A stretch of 7,583 nt of DNA from Caldifarciminota bacterium (GTDB lineage Bacteria; Hydrothermota; 32-111; QNBC01): assembly GCA_023132105.1 (NCBI GenBank), contig JAGLYS010000045.1, positions 1 to 7,583 of the forward strand, in the 5' to 3' direction. Positions 1-6,384 of this stretch are shown here, one piece after another. A program made the position numbers and the translations under genes. The notes beneath the pieces are model-generated. The model ran no database searches. It was not told the origin of the DNA and saw only the letters and a program-made list of their open reading frames with translations. Position 1 is the first letter of the stretch. Each line of letters opens with the position of its first letter.

Positions 1-13
1 TGTGATTTATATA

Positions 14-133
14 CTATATATTAAAGTTAATTATTGCTATAGCCATATGTGGTTGCCAAATTGAACTATACTTTTCAATTTCTACATATCCTTCCAACTT
101 GCTTAAGATATCATCTACTCCTTTAATAAACAT
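14..133 (-). CDS. possible small ORF downstream of hydE (39 aa, unknown)
   Basis: An ATG three bases after the hydE stop opens a 39-codon frame ending at TAG (14-16). An AGAGAGG lies about ten bases before the ATG, a little far but usable. The product, beginning MFIKGVDDILSKLEGYVEIEK, has an acidic amphipathic helix and then a hydrophobic end (HMAIAIINFNI). I recognise no family. It could be a genuine small protein, the N-terminal remnant of a decayed gene, or chance. The remaining bases 1-13 are AT-rich and show nothing. Confidence 0.35.
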   Translation of the reverse strand: MFIKGVDDILSKLEGYVEIEKYSSIWQPHMAIAIINFNI

Positions 134-136
134 AAT

Positions 137-1114
137 CTAATATCCTCTCTTTAATGTATCTCCTCTACTCGATGAAATATATCTTCCTGCATTTTTAACA
201 ACATCTTTTGCCATATCAATAGAAATCGAGACTTTATTATCATAGATATTATAATTTTCTTTATAAATCATTGGTGTAAAATCAGGCATAATTACATTAG
301 CCCCGCTATTCAGTGCTTTGAATAACCCATCCTTATCTATTGTTCCTATAGCAGTAGTAGCAGGTATATGCGTATTTTTAGTCGTAATTCTTACAAGTGC
401 AAGAACAGTTAATGTTTTTGTTATATCACCATTAGGATAATTGTTATAAGGTGTATCCGATTGGGATACGAATGGGCCCAAACCAATCATATCAGGTGAT
501 ATATCCTCAAGTAAAATAATATTATTACATAAATCATTATCTGTTTCTTCAGGAAGTCCAATTATAAAACCCGTTCCGACTTGATAATCGAATTTTCTTA
601 AAATATCCAATATCTCAAGTCTCCTTTTAAGTGTTTGTCCGGGATGTAGAACCTTATAATAATGTTCATTGGATGTTTCAAATCTAAGTAGATATCTATC
701 AGCACCAGCATCCTTAAATGCTTTATATTCACTATTCTCTCTCTCTCCAATACTTAGTGTAATAGCCATATCTGTTTTTTCCTTTATTTTATTTACTATA
801 TCACATATATCACAACATGAATAATTCAAATCATCACCTGATTGGAGTACGACTGTTTTTATTCCTAACGATGCAATCTCTACGGCTCTATTGATAACCT
901 CCTCAACACTCATTCTATATCTTATAATATTTTTATTATCCCTTTTTAAGCCACAGTAACAACAATTATTGTGACAATAGTTTGAGAATTCAATAATCCC
1001 TCTGAGATGTACGGAATCTCCACAATATTCCATTCGTATTTTATCAGCTAACTGCCGAACAATTTCGAATTTTTCAGGATTATTCAAATAGAAAAGTATT
1101 TCACCCTTTTCCAT
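137..1114 (-). CDS. hydE: [FeFe]-hydrogenase maturase HydE (radical SAM)
   Basis: A 325-residue radical SAM enzyme acting on the HydG-made iron synthon during assembly of the [2Fe] subcluster. The SAM cluster motif is C47-x3-C51-x2-C54 (CHNNCCYC), inside the HydE-typical run IIEFSNYC...CGLKRDNKN. Further marks are VVLQSGDD, ADRYLLRFET, GTGFIIGLP, GLGPFVSQSDTP, IPATTAIGT and GANVIMPDFTP, close to Thermotoga maritima HydE and unlike BioB. Two differences stand out: the N-terminus is about 20 residues shorter, and the C-terminal cysteines of the second cluster are absent. The start cannot move upstream because an in-frame TGA lies two codons before the ATG. The ribosome site is a weak GAAGAAG (1116-1122), and the 14-base overlap with the preceding gene suggests coupled translation. 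Confidence 0.95.
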   Translation of the reverse strand: MEKGEILFYLNNPEKFEIVRQLADKIRMEYCGDSVHLRGIIEFSNYCHNNCCYCGLKRDNKNIIRYRMSVEEVINRAVEIASLGIKTVVLQSGDDLNYSCCDICDIVNKIKEKTDMAITLSIGERENSEYKAFKDAGADRYLLRFETSNEHYYKVLHPGQTLKRRLEILDILRKFDYQVGTGFIIGLPEETDNDLCNNIILLEDISPDMIGLGPFVSQSDTPYNNYPNGDITKTLTVLALVRITTKNTHIPATTAIGTIDKDGLFKALNSGANVIMPDFTPMIYKENYNIYDNKVSISIDMAKDVVKNAGRYISSSRGDTLKRGY

Positions 1115-1391
1115 ACTTCTTCATAATTATTCTGACAGAATCAAATAATATGTCTTTTTCTTTCAATGTAATTTTCTCCCATTTATTTGAAACAATACCG
1201 TATCTGTCATTTATCCTATAGTTTTCAGTTGGTAGAATAGAATCCTCAATATTTCCTGCAATGAATGACCATCGTCTCCCGAATATCTCAACAAACCAAA
1301 CACTTATATTGAATTTATCTTCTATCTTATTAGATAATGCATTAAGATCATTTATAAATCCATTTTCAGAAATAAAGATCTCTTTCTCCAT
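1101..1391 (-). CDS. conserved-looking hypothetical protein of unknown function between hydG and hydE (96 aa)
   Basis: I do not recognise this 96-residue protein. It starts at 1391, where AAGGA (1398-1402) is spaced six bases from the ATG; an earlier in-frame ATG at 1415 would add eight residues and has a poorer site. It overlaps the end of hydG by 26 bases and the start of hydE by 14, the packing of a real gene under translational coupling. The sequence looks like a soluble globular alpha/beta protein: an amphipathic helical start (FINDLNALSNKIEDKFN), strand-like NISVWFVEIFGRRWSFIAGN (29-47), a middle with PTENYRINDRYGIVSNKW and a basic helical C-terminus (VRIIMKKYGKG). It has three Trp, no cysteine, no signal peptide, no membrane span and no metal motif, so it is unlikely to bind an Fe-S cluster itself. 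Position suggests a role with HydG/HydE, but this is inference only. Confidence 0.8.
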   Translation of the reverse strand: MEKEIFISENGFINDLNALSNKIEDKFNISVWFVEIFGRRWSFIAGNIEDSILPTENYRINDRYGIVSNKWEKITLKEKDILFDSVRIIMKKYGKG

Positions 1392-2877
1392 TTTCTGTCC
1401 TTTTATAATATTCAATTAGTTTATCATAGGATAATGGTAATTTCCTTTTTGTTTCCTCAATCTCCTTTTTAAGCAATTCCAAACCAATCTTTTTCGTCTC
1501 TTCACTTGCAAAATCATCCAACCATTCTCGAAATGTTAATATAGCATTTAATTTGCACATATGTCCCTCTTTCCCGCACTTGAGTAATCCCATAATATGT
1601 TCCCCTGTCCTCCCGCATCTATATCCTGCTGTACAGAAAGATGTTATATAGCCCATCTCAGAAAGTTCCCTTACAAACTCATCAAGACTTCTTGTATCTC
1701 CAAGTATAAATTGTTGCCTGTCGGAATCTTGTTTATTGTAAGTATCACTATATGAACCTATACCAATCCTTGTAGATGCATCCGTTTGAGTAATGCCAAT
1801 AGGTAGAATCTCTCTTCTTATTTCAGCAGATTCTCTTGCTGTAAGAATCATGCCCGTATAAGGAACGGATAATCTGAGAACCGCTATAAGTTTTTTAAAA
1901 TCTTCATCCGATACCTTATATTTCGAATTTTCAGATAAAGGAGCATTCGCCGCAGGTTCCAATCTTGGGAATGAAATTGTATGTGGTCCTACCCCATTGA
2001 ATTTCCTTTCGAGCTCAATCGAGTGATACAGGAGACCCATTACTTCAAACCGCCAATCATATAAACCAAAAAGTGCTCCTATTGCAACATCGTCAACACC
2101 AGCCTCCATTGCCCTGTGATGACTATATAATCTCCAAAGGTAATGACCTTTTAGTGTACCTTCAGGATGAACTCTTTTATATGTTTCATGGTGATATGTT
2201 TCCTGGAATACCTGATATGTTCCTATCCCAATCTCTTTAAGCATTCTAAAATCATCTATAGACATAGGAGCGGCATTTATATTCACTCTCCTTATCTGCC
2301 CATATCCGTTCTTTGTTTTCACATTAACTTCATATATTGCTCGAATAGTATCGGCAATATATTTTGCATCGGATGAAGGATGCTCACCATAAACCGATAT
2401 TATCCTTTTATGCCCTATAACCCCGGCTAAAACCTCTGTTTCTTTCTTTACCTCTTCGATGCTCAATCGTTTTGGCACTTGTTCTTTGTTATCATATCTA
2501 AATGAGCAATACAGGCAATTATTCACACAGAGATTACTGCAATAAAGAGGGGCAAATGTAACAATTCTATTATCATATACCTTTCTCTTTATCTTTCCTG
2601 CAAGATCATAGATTTCTTCCCAAAGATCATTATCCTTCAAATTTATAAGGGAAGCTGTCTCATCAGGATTCAGGGTCTTTATTTCCAATGACTTATCCAT
2701 TATATCTCTAATTTTTATCTTGTCAGGATTGTTATTTTTATATATCTTTTCCCATATTTCATTATCATTTATGAAATCCTTACCCTTATCAAGATACCTT
2801 GAAATTTCATCCTTCTTAATAACGCTATTTATCCAATCTCTGTGAATATTCCTGTTTTTATTATTTTTAATTTCCAT
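1366..2877 (-). CDS. hydG: [FeFe]-hydrogenase maturase HydG (radical SAM tyrosine lyase)
   Basis: A 503-residue enzyme that cleaves tyrosine and makes CO and cyanide ligands bound to iron for the H-cluster. The radical SAM cluster motif is C117-x3-C121-x2-C124 (CVNNCLYC). Other family marks are RRVNINAAP, YQVFQETYHHETY, GALFGLYDWRFE, GVGPHTISFPRL (H299 aligns with the histidine that binds the extra iron in Thermoanaerobacter HydG, as I recall it) and the terminal ENGERDLYF. The auxiliary cluster region reads CTAGYRCGRTG, then a final C441: the usual second cysteine is Gly418 and a cysteine is present at 421. The N-terminus is about 30 residues longer than in the Thermoanaerobacter protein. 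I chose the ATG at 2877 because GGAGG precedes it by five bases; the in-frame ATG at 2889, inside the hydF stop, has only a weak site. It ends inside the next gene. Confidence 0.96.
   Translation of the reverse strand: MEIKNNKNRNIHRDWINSVIKKDEISRYLDKGKDFINDNEIWEKIYKNNNPDKIKIRDIMDKSLEIKTLNPDETASLINLKDNDLWEEIYDLAGKIKRKVYDNRIVTFAPLYCSNLCVNNCLYCSFRYDNKEQVPKRLSIEEVKKETEVLAGVIGHKRIISVYGEHPSSDAKYIADTIRAIYEVNVKTKNGYGQIRRVNINAAPMSIDDFRMLKEIGIGTYQVFQETYHHETYKRVHPEGTLKGHYLWRLYSHHRAMEAGVDDVAIGALFGLYDWRFEVMGLLYHSIELERKFNGVGPHTISFPRLEPAANAPLSENSKYKVSDEDFKKLIAVLRLSVPYTGMILTARESAEIRREILPIGITQTDASTRIGIGSYSDTYNKQDSDRQQFILGDTRSLDEFVRELSEMGYITSFCTAGYRCGRTGEHIMGLLKCGKEGHMCKLNAILTFREWLDDFASEETKKIGLELLKKEIEETKRKLPLSYDKLIEYYKRTENGERDLYF
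1398..1402 (-). promoter_or_regulatory. ribosome binding site of the 96-aa gene, decides its start
   Basis: AAGGA sits six bases before the ATG at 1391 and lies within the hydG coding region. It supports both the reality of the small gene and the choice of the 1391 start over 1415. Confidence 0.6.
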
Positions 2878-2882
2878 ATTAT

Positions 2883-2887
2883 CCTCC
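2883..2887 (-). promoter_or_regulatory. hydG ribosome binding site, decides the hydG start
   Basis: GGAGG is placed five bases before the ATG at 2877. It is formed by the first codons after the alternative ATG at 2889, so initiation at 2877 would be favoured, adding no MEDN extension. The hydF stop is only two bases upstream of it, which suits coupled translation. Confidence 0.7.
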
Positions 2888-2888
2888 A

Positions 2889-4139
2889 TTACCTGATTTT
2901 TTGCATTTCCTTTTTATAAGCCATAAGAGCTGAAGGAAATGGTAGTAAAGTTCTCTCCAGAACACCTTGAAGATATGATATTGCCACACCATAATTTGTA
3001 ATCGGTACATTCGATTCCCTAACAATATCAGTTCTATTTAACATTTCCTTCCTTGTTAGCATACATCCACCACAATGAATAACCAATTTATAATCATTAA
3101 TATTCTCCGGATAATCTCTTCCGCTATAAACCTCTATATCAAGATCCCCTCCTGTATATCGCTCAAGCCACTTTGGTATCTTTACTCTTCCAATATCATC
3201 TGCAAGTGGATGATGAGAACATGCCTCAGCAATAAGTACTTTATCCCCGGGTTTCAGATTTTTAATATGTGCCACTCCTCTTGCCGATTCCATTAGATCT
3301 CCTTTATTCCTAACAAAAAGTATTGAAAAAGTCGTACAATGTAAATTAATCGGTGTCTCGTTACACATTTTCTTTACTACTTGTGAATCTCCTATTACTA
3401 TATCCGGCTTTGTTGCCAGATTTTTTAAAATGCTAACCAATCCCGTCTCTTTTACAACAATAGCTGTAGCGTCATTATCCAGAAGATCTCTAATTGTCTG
3501 AACTTGTGGAAGAATCAATCTTCCCTTTGGAGCTTCAAGATCGATAGGTGTAACAAGTATTGCAATCCCTCCGGGGCTGACAAGATCCCCTACAATCGTT
3601 AAAGGTTTAATGAAATCGTCAGGTAAAACCCTTTTAATATCATTCTTAATCTCATTTATATAACTGTTCCTGTTGATTTTATTCATACAAGAGATAGAAA
3701 TTATGTAATTTGCTTTCCTTCTTATATGGGAAACGAATGTTTTATAAGGTTTTATTATATCTATTTTATTAACAACGATAATTGTAGGTATTTTTTTATA
3801 CTTTGCTTCTGATACAATCTTCTCTTCATAATCCGTCCATTTGTTCGGTTCGATAACAAGAATGATTATTTCGGAACGATCGAATATCTTTTTCGTTTTT
3901 TTAATCCTTTTATCAGCTAAATCTGATATATCATCTAATCCTGCAGTATCAAGAAACACAACAGGTCCAATAGGCAATAATTCCATGGATTTTTCAACAA
4001 CATCTGTAGTAGTTCCTGCTATATGGGATGTAATTGCAATATCCTGCCCTGCTATCATATTCAAGAGACTTGATTTACCTACATTTGTTCTACCGAAAAT
4101 TGCAATATGAAGCCTATTGCTTTTGGGAGTTCTATTCAT
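2889..4139 (-). CDS. hydF: [FeFe]-hydrogenase maturation GTPase HydF
   Basis: A 416-residue scaffold GTPase that carries the [2Fe] precursor and transfers it to apo-HydA. The Ras-like G domain shows the P-loop GRTNVGKS (16-23), a switch I segment with AGTTTD (41-46), DTAG (64-67) and NKID (124-127). A dimerisation domain follows (about 180-295, including LVTPIDLEAPKGRLILPQVQ). The C-terminal Fe-S domain carries the HydF signature C307-x-H309 (ACSHHP) and HCGGC (H355, C356, C359), which separates it from MnmE/Era GTPases. Length is normal for the family. The start has GGAGAG at 4146-4151, six bases from the ATG. Its TAA overlaps a possible upstream ATG of hydG (TAATG), so translation of the two maturases is probably coupled. 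Confidence 0.96.
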   Translation of the reverse strand: MNRTPKSNRLHIAIFGRTNVGKSSLLNMIAGQDIAITSHIAGTTTDVVEKSMELLPIGPVVFLDTAGLDDISDLADKRIKKTKKIFDRSEIIILVIEPNKWTDYEEKIVSEAKYKKIPTIIVVNKIDIIKPYKTFVSHIRRKANYIISISCMNKINRNSYINEIKNDIKRVLPDDFIKPLTIVGDLVSPGGIAILVTPIDLEAPKGRLILPQVQTIRDLLDNDATAIVVKETGLVSILKNLATKPDIVIGDSQVVKKMCNETPINLHCTTFSILFVRNKGDLMESARGVAHIKNLKPGDKVLIAEACSHHPLADDIGRVKIPKWLERYTGGDLDIEVYSGRDYPENINDYKLVIHCGGCMLTRKEMLNRTDIVRESNVPITNYGVAISYLQGVLERTLLPFPSALMAYKKEMQKIR

Positions 4140-4217
4140 TGTTATCTCTCCAGTATCCGAATATCTTAATTTTAAAATATATTAAATTCTCCAATCGAAT
4201 CATTCTCCTTGCTACAA

Positions 4218-4472
4218 TTATTCATTTACCTTACTCATTCCCGATTTTACATTAAGACCTTCTATCATACCCAATTTTCCTGTAAATGCTCCAATATCAT
4301 CCGTACTACCATCGACTATCAAAGTAATTATATTTACTCCTCTTTTAGAATAAGGTAATCCCATTCTGCCAACAATAATATCACCATACTCGGATAATAA
4401 GTGATTTACATTATCAATACACATTTCTCTATTTTCTATTATTATTCCTACAAATCCAATTCTTCTTTTCAT
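4218..4472 (-). CDS. TM1266-type iron-only hydrogenase system regulator (small ACT-like protein)
   Basis: An 84-residue protein matching the small ACT-like family (type member Thermotoga maritima TM1266) found beside hydEFG genes and named 'iron-only hydrogenase system regulator'. Visible family features are the N-terminal strand MKRRIGFVGIIIENR, then a helix with VNHLLSEYGDIIVGRMG, a second repeat-like half ending in ITLIVDGSTDDIGAFTGKLG, and the closing segment GLNVKSGM. It has no DNA-binding domain, so 'regulator' is a family name rather than a shown function; the fold suggests a small-molecule or protein-binding role. The start has GAGAGG at 4478-4483, five bases away. A terminator-like hairpin precedes it and hydF follows after 78 bases, so it heads the maturation block of the locus. 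Confidence 0.85.
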   Translation of the reverse strand: MKRRIGFVGIIIENREMCIDNVNHLLSEYGDIIVGRMGLPYSKRGVNIITLIVDGSTDDIGAFTGKLGMIEGLNVKSGMSKVNE

Positions 4473-4483
4473 AATATCCTCTC

Positions 4484-4527
4484 AAAAAGAAATCTCAAAA
4501 CTTGCGATAAGCCTTGAGATTTCTTTT
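4484..4527 (-). terminator. terminator-like AT-rich hairpin upstream of the regulator gene
   Basis: On the minus strand, AAAAGAAATCTCAA (4527-4514) and TTGAGATTTCTTTT (4498-4485) form a perfect 14-bp stem with a 15-base loop, and the 3' arm runs into a T-rich stretch ending at 4484. The stem is poor in G+C, so strength is uncertain. Because of its A/T-rich ends it could also act in the other direction. It sits after the hydA stop and immediately before the GAGAGG ribosome binding site of the regulator, so it would reduce or condition read-through from the structural genes into the maturation genes. Confidence 0.5.
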
Positions 4528-4570
4528 AATTTCTACAAACTCTTGGCTCAGAGATAACCCTTACCGCAAG
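4501..4570 (-). promoter_or_regulatory. candidate structured leader (attenuator or riboswitch-like) between hydA and the regulator gene
   Basis: In the transcribed direction, CTTGCGGTAAG (4570-4560) can pair over its full 11 bases (one G-U) with CTTATCGCAAG (4511-4501). The pairing encloses 48 nucleotides, the layout of an aptamer closed by a P1 stem. Inside is at least one small possible hairpin, CTCT/AGAG with loop GAGCCA. The 3' strand of this stem falls in the loop of the terminator-like hairpin at 4485-4527, and the 5' arm of that hairpin lies within the enclosed region, so the two folds should exclude each other. That geometry fits conditional termination, with the downstream maturation genes as target. 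I matched it to no known riboswitch class by eye. It could instead be a plain intergenic processing or termination structure. The rest of the 127-base gap is AT-rich and I see no convincing promoter. Confidence 0.35.
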
Positions 4571-4599
4571 CAGGATTGCTAAATATTACATATTTCTAT

Positions 4600-6372
4600 C
4601 TATATATCATCTCTCCTGGTATATTTAGTATGAAGCAGATGATATGCTTTTTCACCATTTGGCTCACCGAGAAATTCCTTATACAATTGTTTTATCTGTT
4701 CATTCTCATGCGATTTTCTATGAGTAAGCATTGTTGAATCTTCGTTATATAATCCGTATGCTCTTTTTGCTCTTACAGCAAGTGTAGAACCATAAGGCTG
4801 TCCTCCGCCTCCAACACATCCACCGGGACATGCCATTATTTCAATGAAATGATACTCTGATTTACCATCCTTCTCTATCTGCTTAGATACTCTATCAAGG
4901 ATCTTTCTTGCATTTCCAAGCCCATGAGCAATAGCTACCTTTAACGGGAATGGTAATCCGGGGATTTCTACATCAGCTTCCTTGACTCCATCCATACCCC
5001 TTACCATTTTCAAATCGACAGAAGGAAGTGTTTCGCCTGAAATGAGTTCATAACCTGTTCTAAGAGCTGCTTCCATAACGCCTCCTGTTGCACCAAAGAT
5101 TGTAGCGGCACCGGTATATTCTCCCATAGGTGAGTCTGCTGTAACATCGGGAAGATTAGCAAAATCTATACCCGCAAGCTTAATCATCCTGGCAAATTCT
5201 CTTGTAGTAAGAACAAAATCAACATCTTGATATCCTGATGCTCTCATCTCAGGTCTTTGCGCTTCATACTTCTTTGCTGTACAGGGCATTATAGAGACCG
5301 ATATAATCTTAGCCGGATCAATCCCTTCTTTATCGGCATAATATGTTTTTGAAAGTGCACCAAACATCTGTTGAGGAGATTTGCTAGTTGAAACATTATT
5401 CATAAGATTCGGGTAAAATGTTTCCATGAATTTTATCCATCCTGGAGAACACGATGTAATAATCGGAAGTTTACTCATATCTCCTGTAGATATAGCATGT
5501 TTAGCTCTTCCGATAAGCTCTGTACCCTCTTCCATAATTGTTAGGTCAGCAGAAAAATTTGTATCAAAAACCTTATCGAATCCAAGTCTCTTAAGAGCCG
5601 AATGCATTTTACCAGCAGTTACAGTGCCTGGTTCCATACCAAATTCTTCGCCTATTGCTACTCGTACTGCAGGTGCTTCCTGTACGATAACATGTTTATT
5701 AGGATCACTAAGTGCATCCCATACATCCTTTTCATTCAATTTTTCATAGATTGCCCCGACAGGACAAACACTTATACACTGTCCACAATTAATACAAACC
5801 GTGTCTGCAAGCCCCATTTCAAATGGCAATCCCATAATAGTATCAAATCCTCTCTGTATCATATCAATTGCTGCAACTGATTGTACTTCCTGGCAAACCT
5901 GGACACATCTCTGGCATTTTATACATTTTTCCGGGTCTCTAACAATCGAAGTAGAACTTTCATCGATCTCTTTTTTGGAATATATTTTTTCAAATCTGTT
6001 CTCTCTCACACCTAGTTCTTCAGCAATAGATTGAAGTTCACAATTTCCATTTTTTATACAGGTCAAGCAATCATCCGGGTGATCGGAGAGTATCAATTCT
6101 ACGACTGTTCTTCTTGCTCTTTTTACCTTTTCACTGAATGTATTTATCTCAATACCATCGCTATCGATAGGGGTACAGCATGCTCTCTTCAATGTGGGAG
6201 CCCCTTTCATCTCAACAACGCATACTCCGCAACCGCCTGTTGGTTCAAGATCCTCATGATAGCATAGTGTCGGGACATTAAATCCTGCTGCCTTTATAGC
6301 ATCTAATAACATAGTCCCTTTTTCTACTTCAACTTCAATATTATTTATTTTTATCTTTACCATATTACTCAT
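4600..6372 (-). CDS. hydA: [FeFe]-hydrogenase catalytic subunit HydA
   Basis: A 590-residue enzyme for reversible H2 oxidation/proton reduction, cytoplasmic (no signal peptide or membrane segment). Domains in order: plant-type [2Fe-2S] domain (C37, C48, C51, C65); His-ligated [4Fe-4S] segment HPDDCLTCIKNGNC (H98, C102, C105, C111); two ferredoxin-type [4Fe-4S] motifs (C150/153/156/160 and C193/196/199/203); H-cluster domain with L1 TSCSPGW (306-312), L2 MPCTAKKYE (C364) and L3 ACPGGCVGGGGQP (C515, C519); and the small-subunit-like C-terminal tail. Length and layout match the M3 type of Clostridium pasteurianum CpI (574 residues); there is no extra C-terminal cluster domain. The start is fixed by AAGGAG at 6379-6384, six bases from the ATG. 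L1 has Ser in place of the second of two adjacent cysteines. The NuoF-like gene just upstream suggests an NAD(H)-linked, probably bifurcating multimer rather than a stand-alone ferredoxin hydrogenase. Confidence 0.97.
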   Translation of the reverse strand: MSNMVKIKINNIEVEVEKGTMLLDAIKAAGFNVPTLCYHEDLEPTGGCGVCVVEMKGAPTLKRACCTPIDSDGIEINTFSEKVKRARRTVVELILSDHPDDCLTCIKNGNCELQSIAEELGVRENRFEKIYSKKEIDESSTSIVRDPEKCIKCQRCVQVCQEVQSVAAIDMIQRGFDTIMGLPFEMGLADTVCINCGQCISVCPVGAIYEKLNEKDVWDALSDPNKHVIVQEAPAVRVAIGEEFGMEPGTVTAGKMHSALKRLGFDKVFDTNFSADLTIMEEGTELIGRAKHAISTGDMSKLPIITSCSPGWIKFMETFYPNLMNNVSTSKSPQQMFGALSKTYYADKEGIDPAKIISVSIMPCTAKKYEAQRPEMRASGYQDVDFVLTTREFARMIKLAGIDFANLPDVTADSPMGEYTGAATIFGATGGVMEAALRTGYELISGETLPSVDLKMVRGMDGVKEADVEIPGLPFPLKVAIAHGLGNARKILDRVSKQIEKDGKSEYHFIEIMACPGGCVGGGGQPYGSTLAVRAKRAYGLYNEDSTMLTHRKSHENEQIKQLYKEFLGEPNGEKAYHLLHTKYTRRDDI

Positions 6373-6378
6373 ATATTT

Positions 6379-6384
6379 CTCCTT
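6379..6384 (-). promoter_or_regulatory. hydA ribosome binding site
   Basis: AAGGAG lies six bases before the hydA ATG and overlaps the stop codon of the upstream NuoF-like gene. It fixes the hydA start at 6372 rather than the in-frame ATG three codons later, and it implies coupled translation of the two subunits. Confidence 0.75.

Noticed and set aside
1366..2877. Thiazole synthase ThiH or NosL as the identity of the tyrosine-lyase-type protein
   Set aside because: The auxiliary cluster region, the terminal ENGERDLYF and the operon context point to HydG; no thiamine genes are nearby.
3841..4110. Open plus-strand frame opposite the hydF GTPase domain
   Set aside because: It is an antisense shadow of conserved hydF codons, with no ribosome site or recognisable product. 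The same holds for the other plus-strand open frames opposite hydG, hydF, hydA and hydB.
2889..4139. tRNA-modification GTPase MnmE or Der/Era as the identity of the GTPase
   Set aside because: The C-terminal CxH and HCxxC cluster ligands and the position next to hydG identify HydF.
4132..4203. A 23-codon minus-strand frame starting MIRLENLIYFKIK between the regulator and hydF, overlapping the hydF start
   Set aside because: AAGGAGA sits directly against its ATG (about one base of spacing), too close for initiation, and the codons look like AT-rich intergenic sequence.
4583..4588. TAATAT as a -10 promoter element for the regulator-hydF-hydG-hydE block
   Set aside because: The spaced upstream hexamer reads GATGAT and is not a -35 element; in such AT-rich DNA TAATAT is expected by chance.
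4600..6372. NuoG-like complex I subunit
   Set aside because: The N-terminal Fe-S modules are shared with NuoG, but all three H-cluster motifs are present, so this is a hydrogenase.
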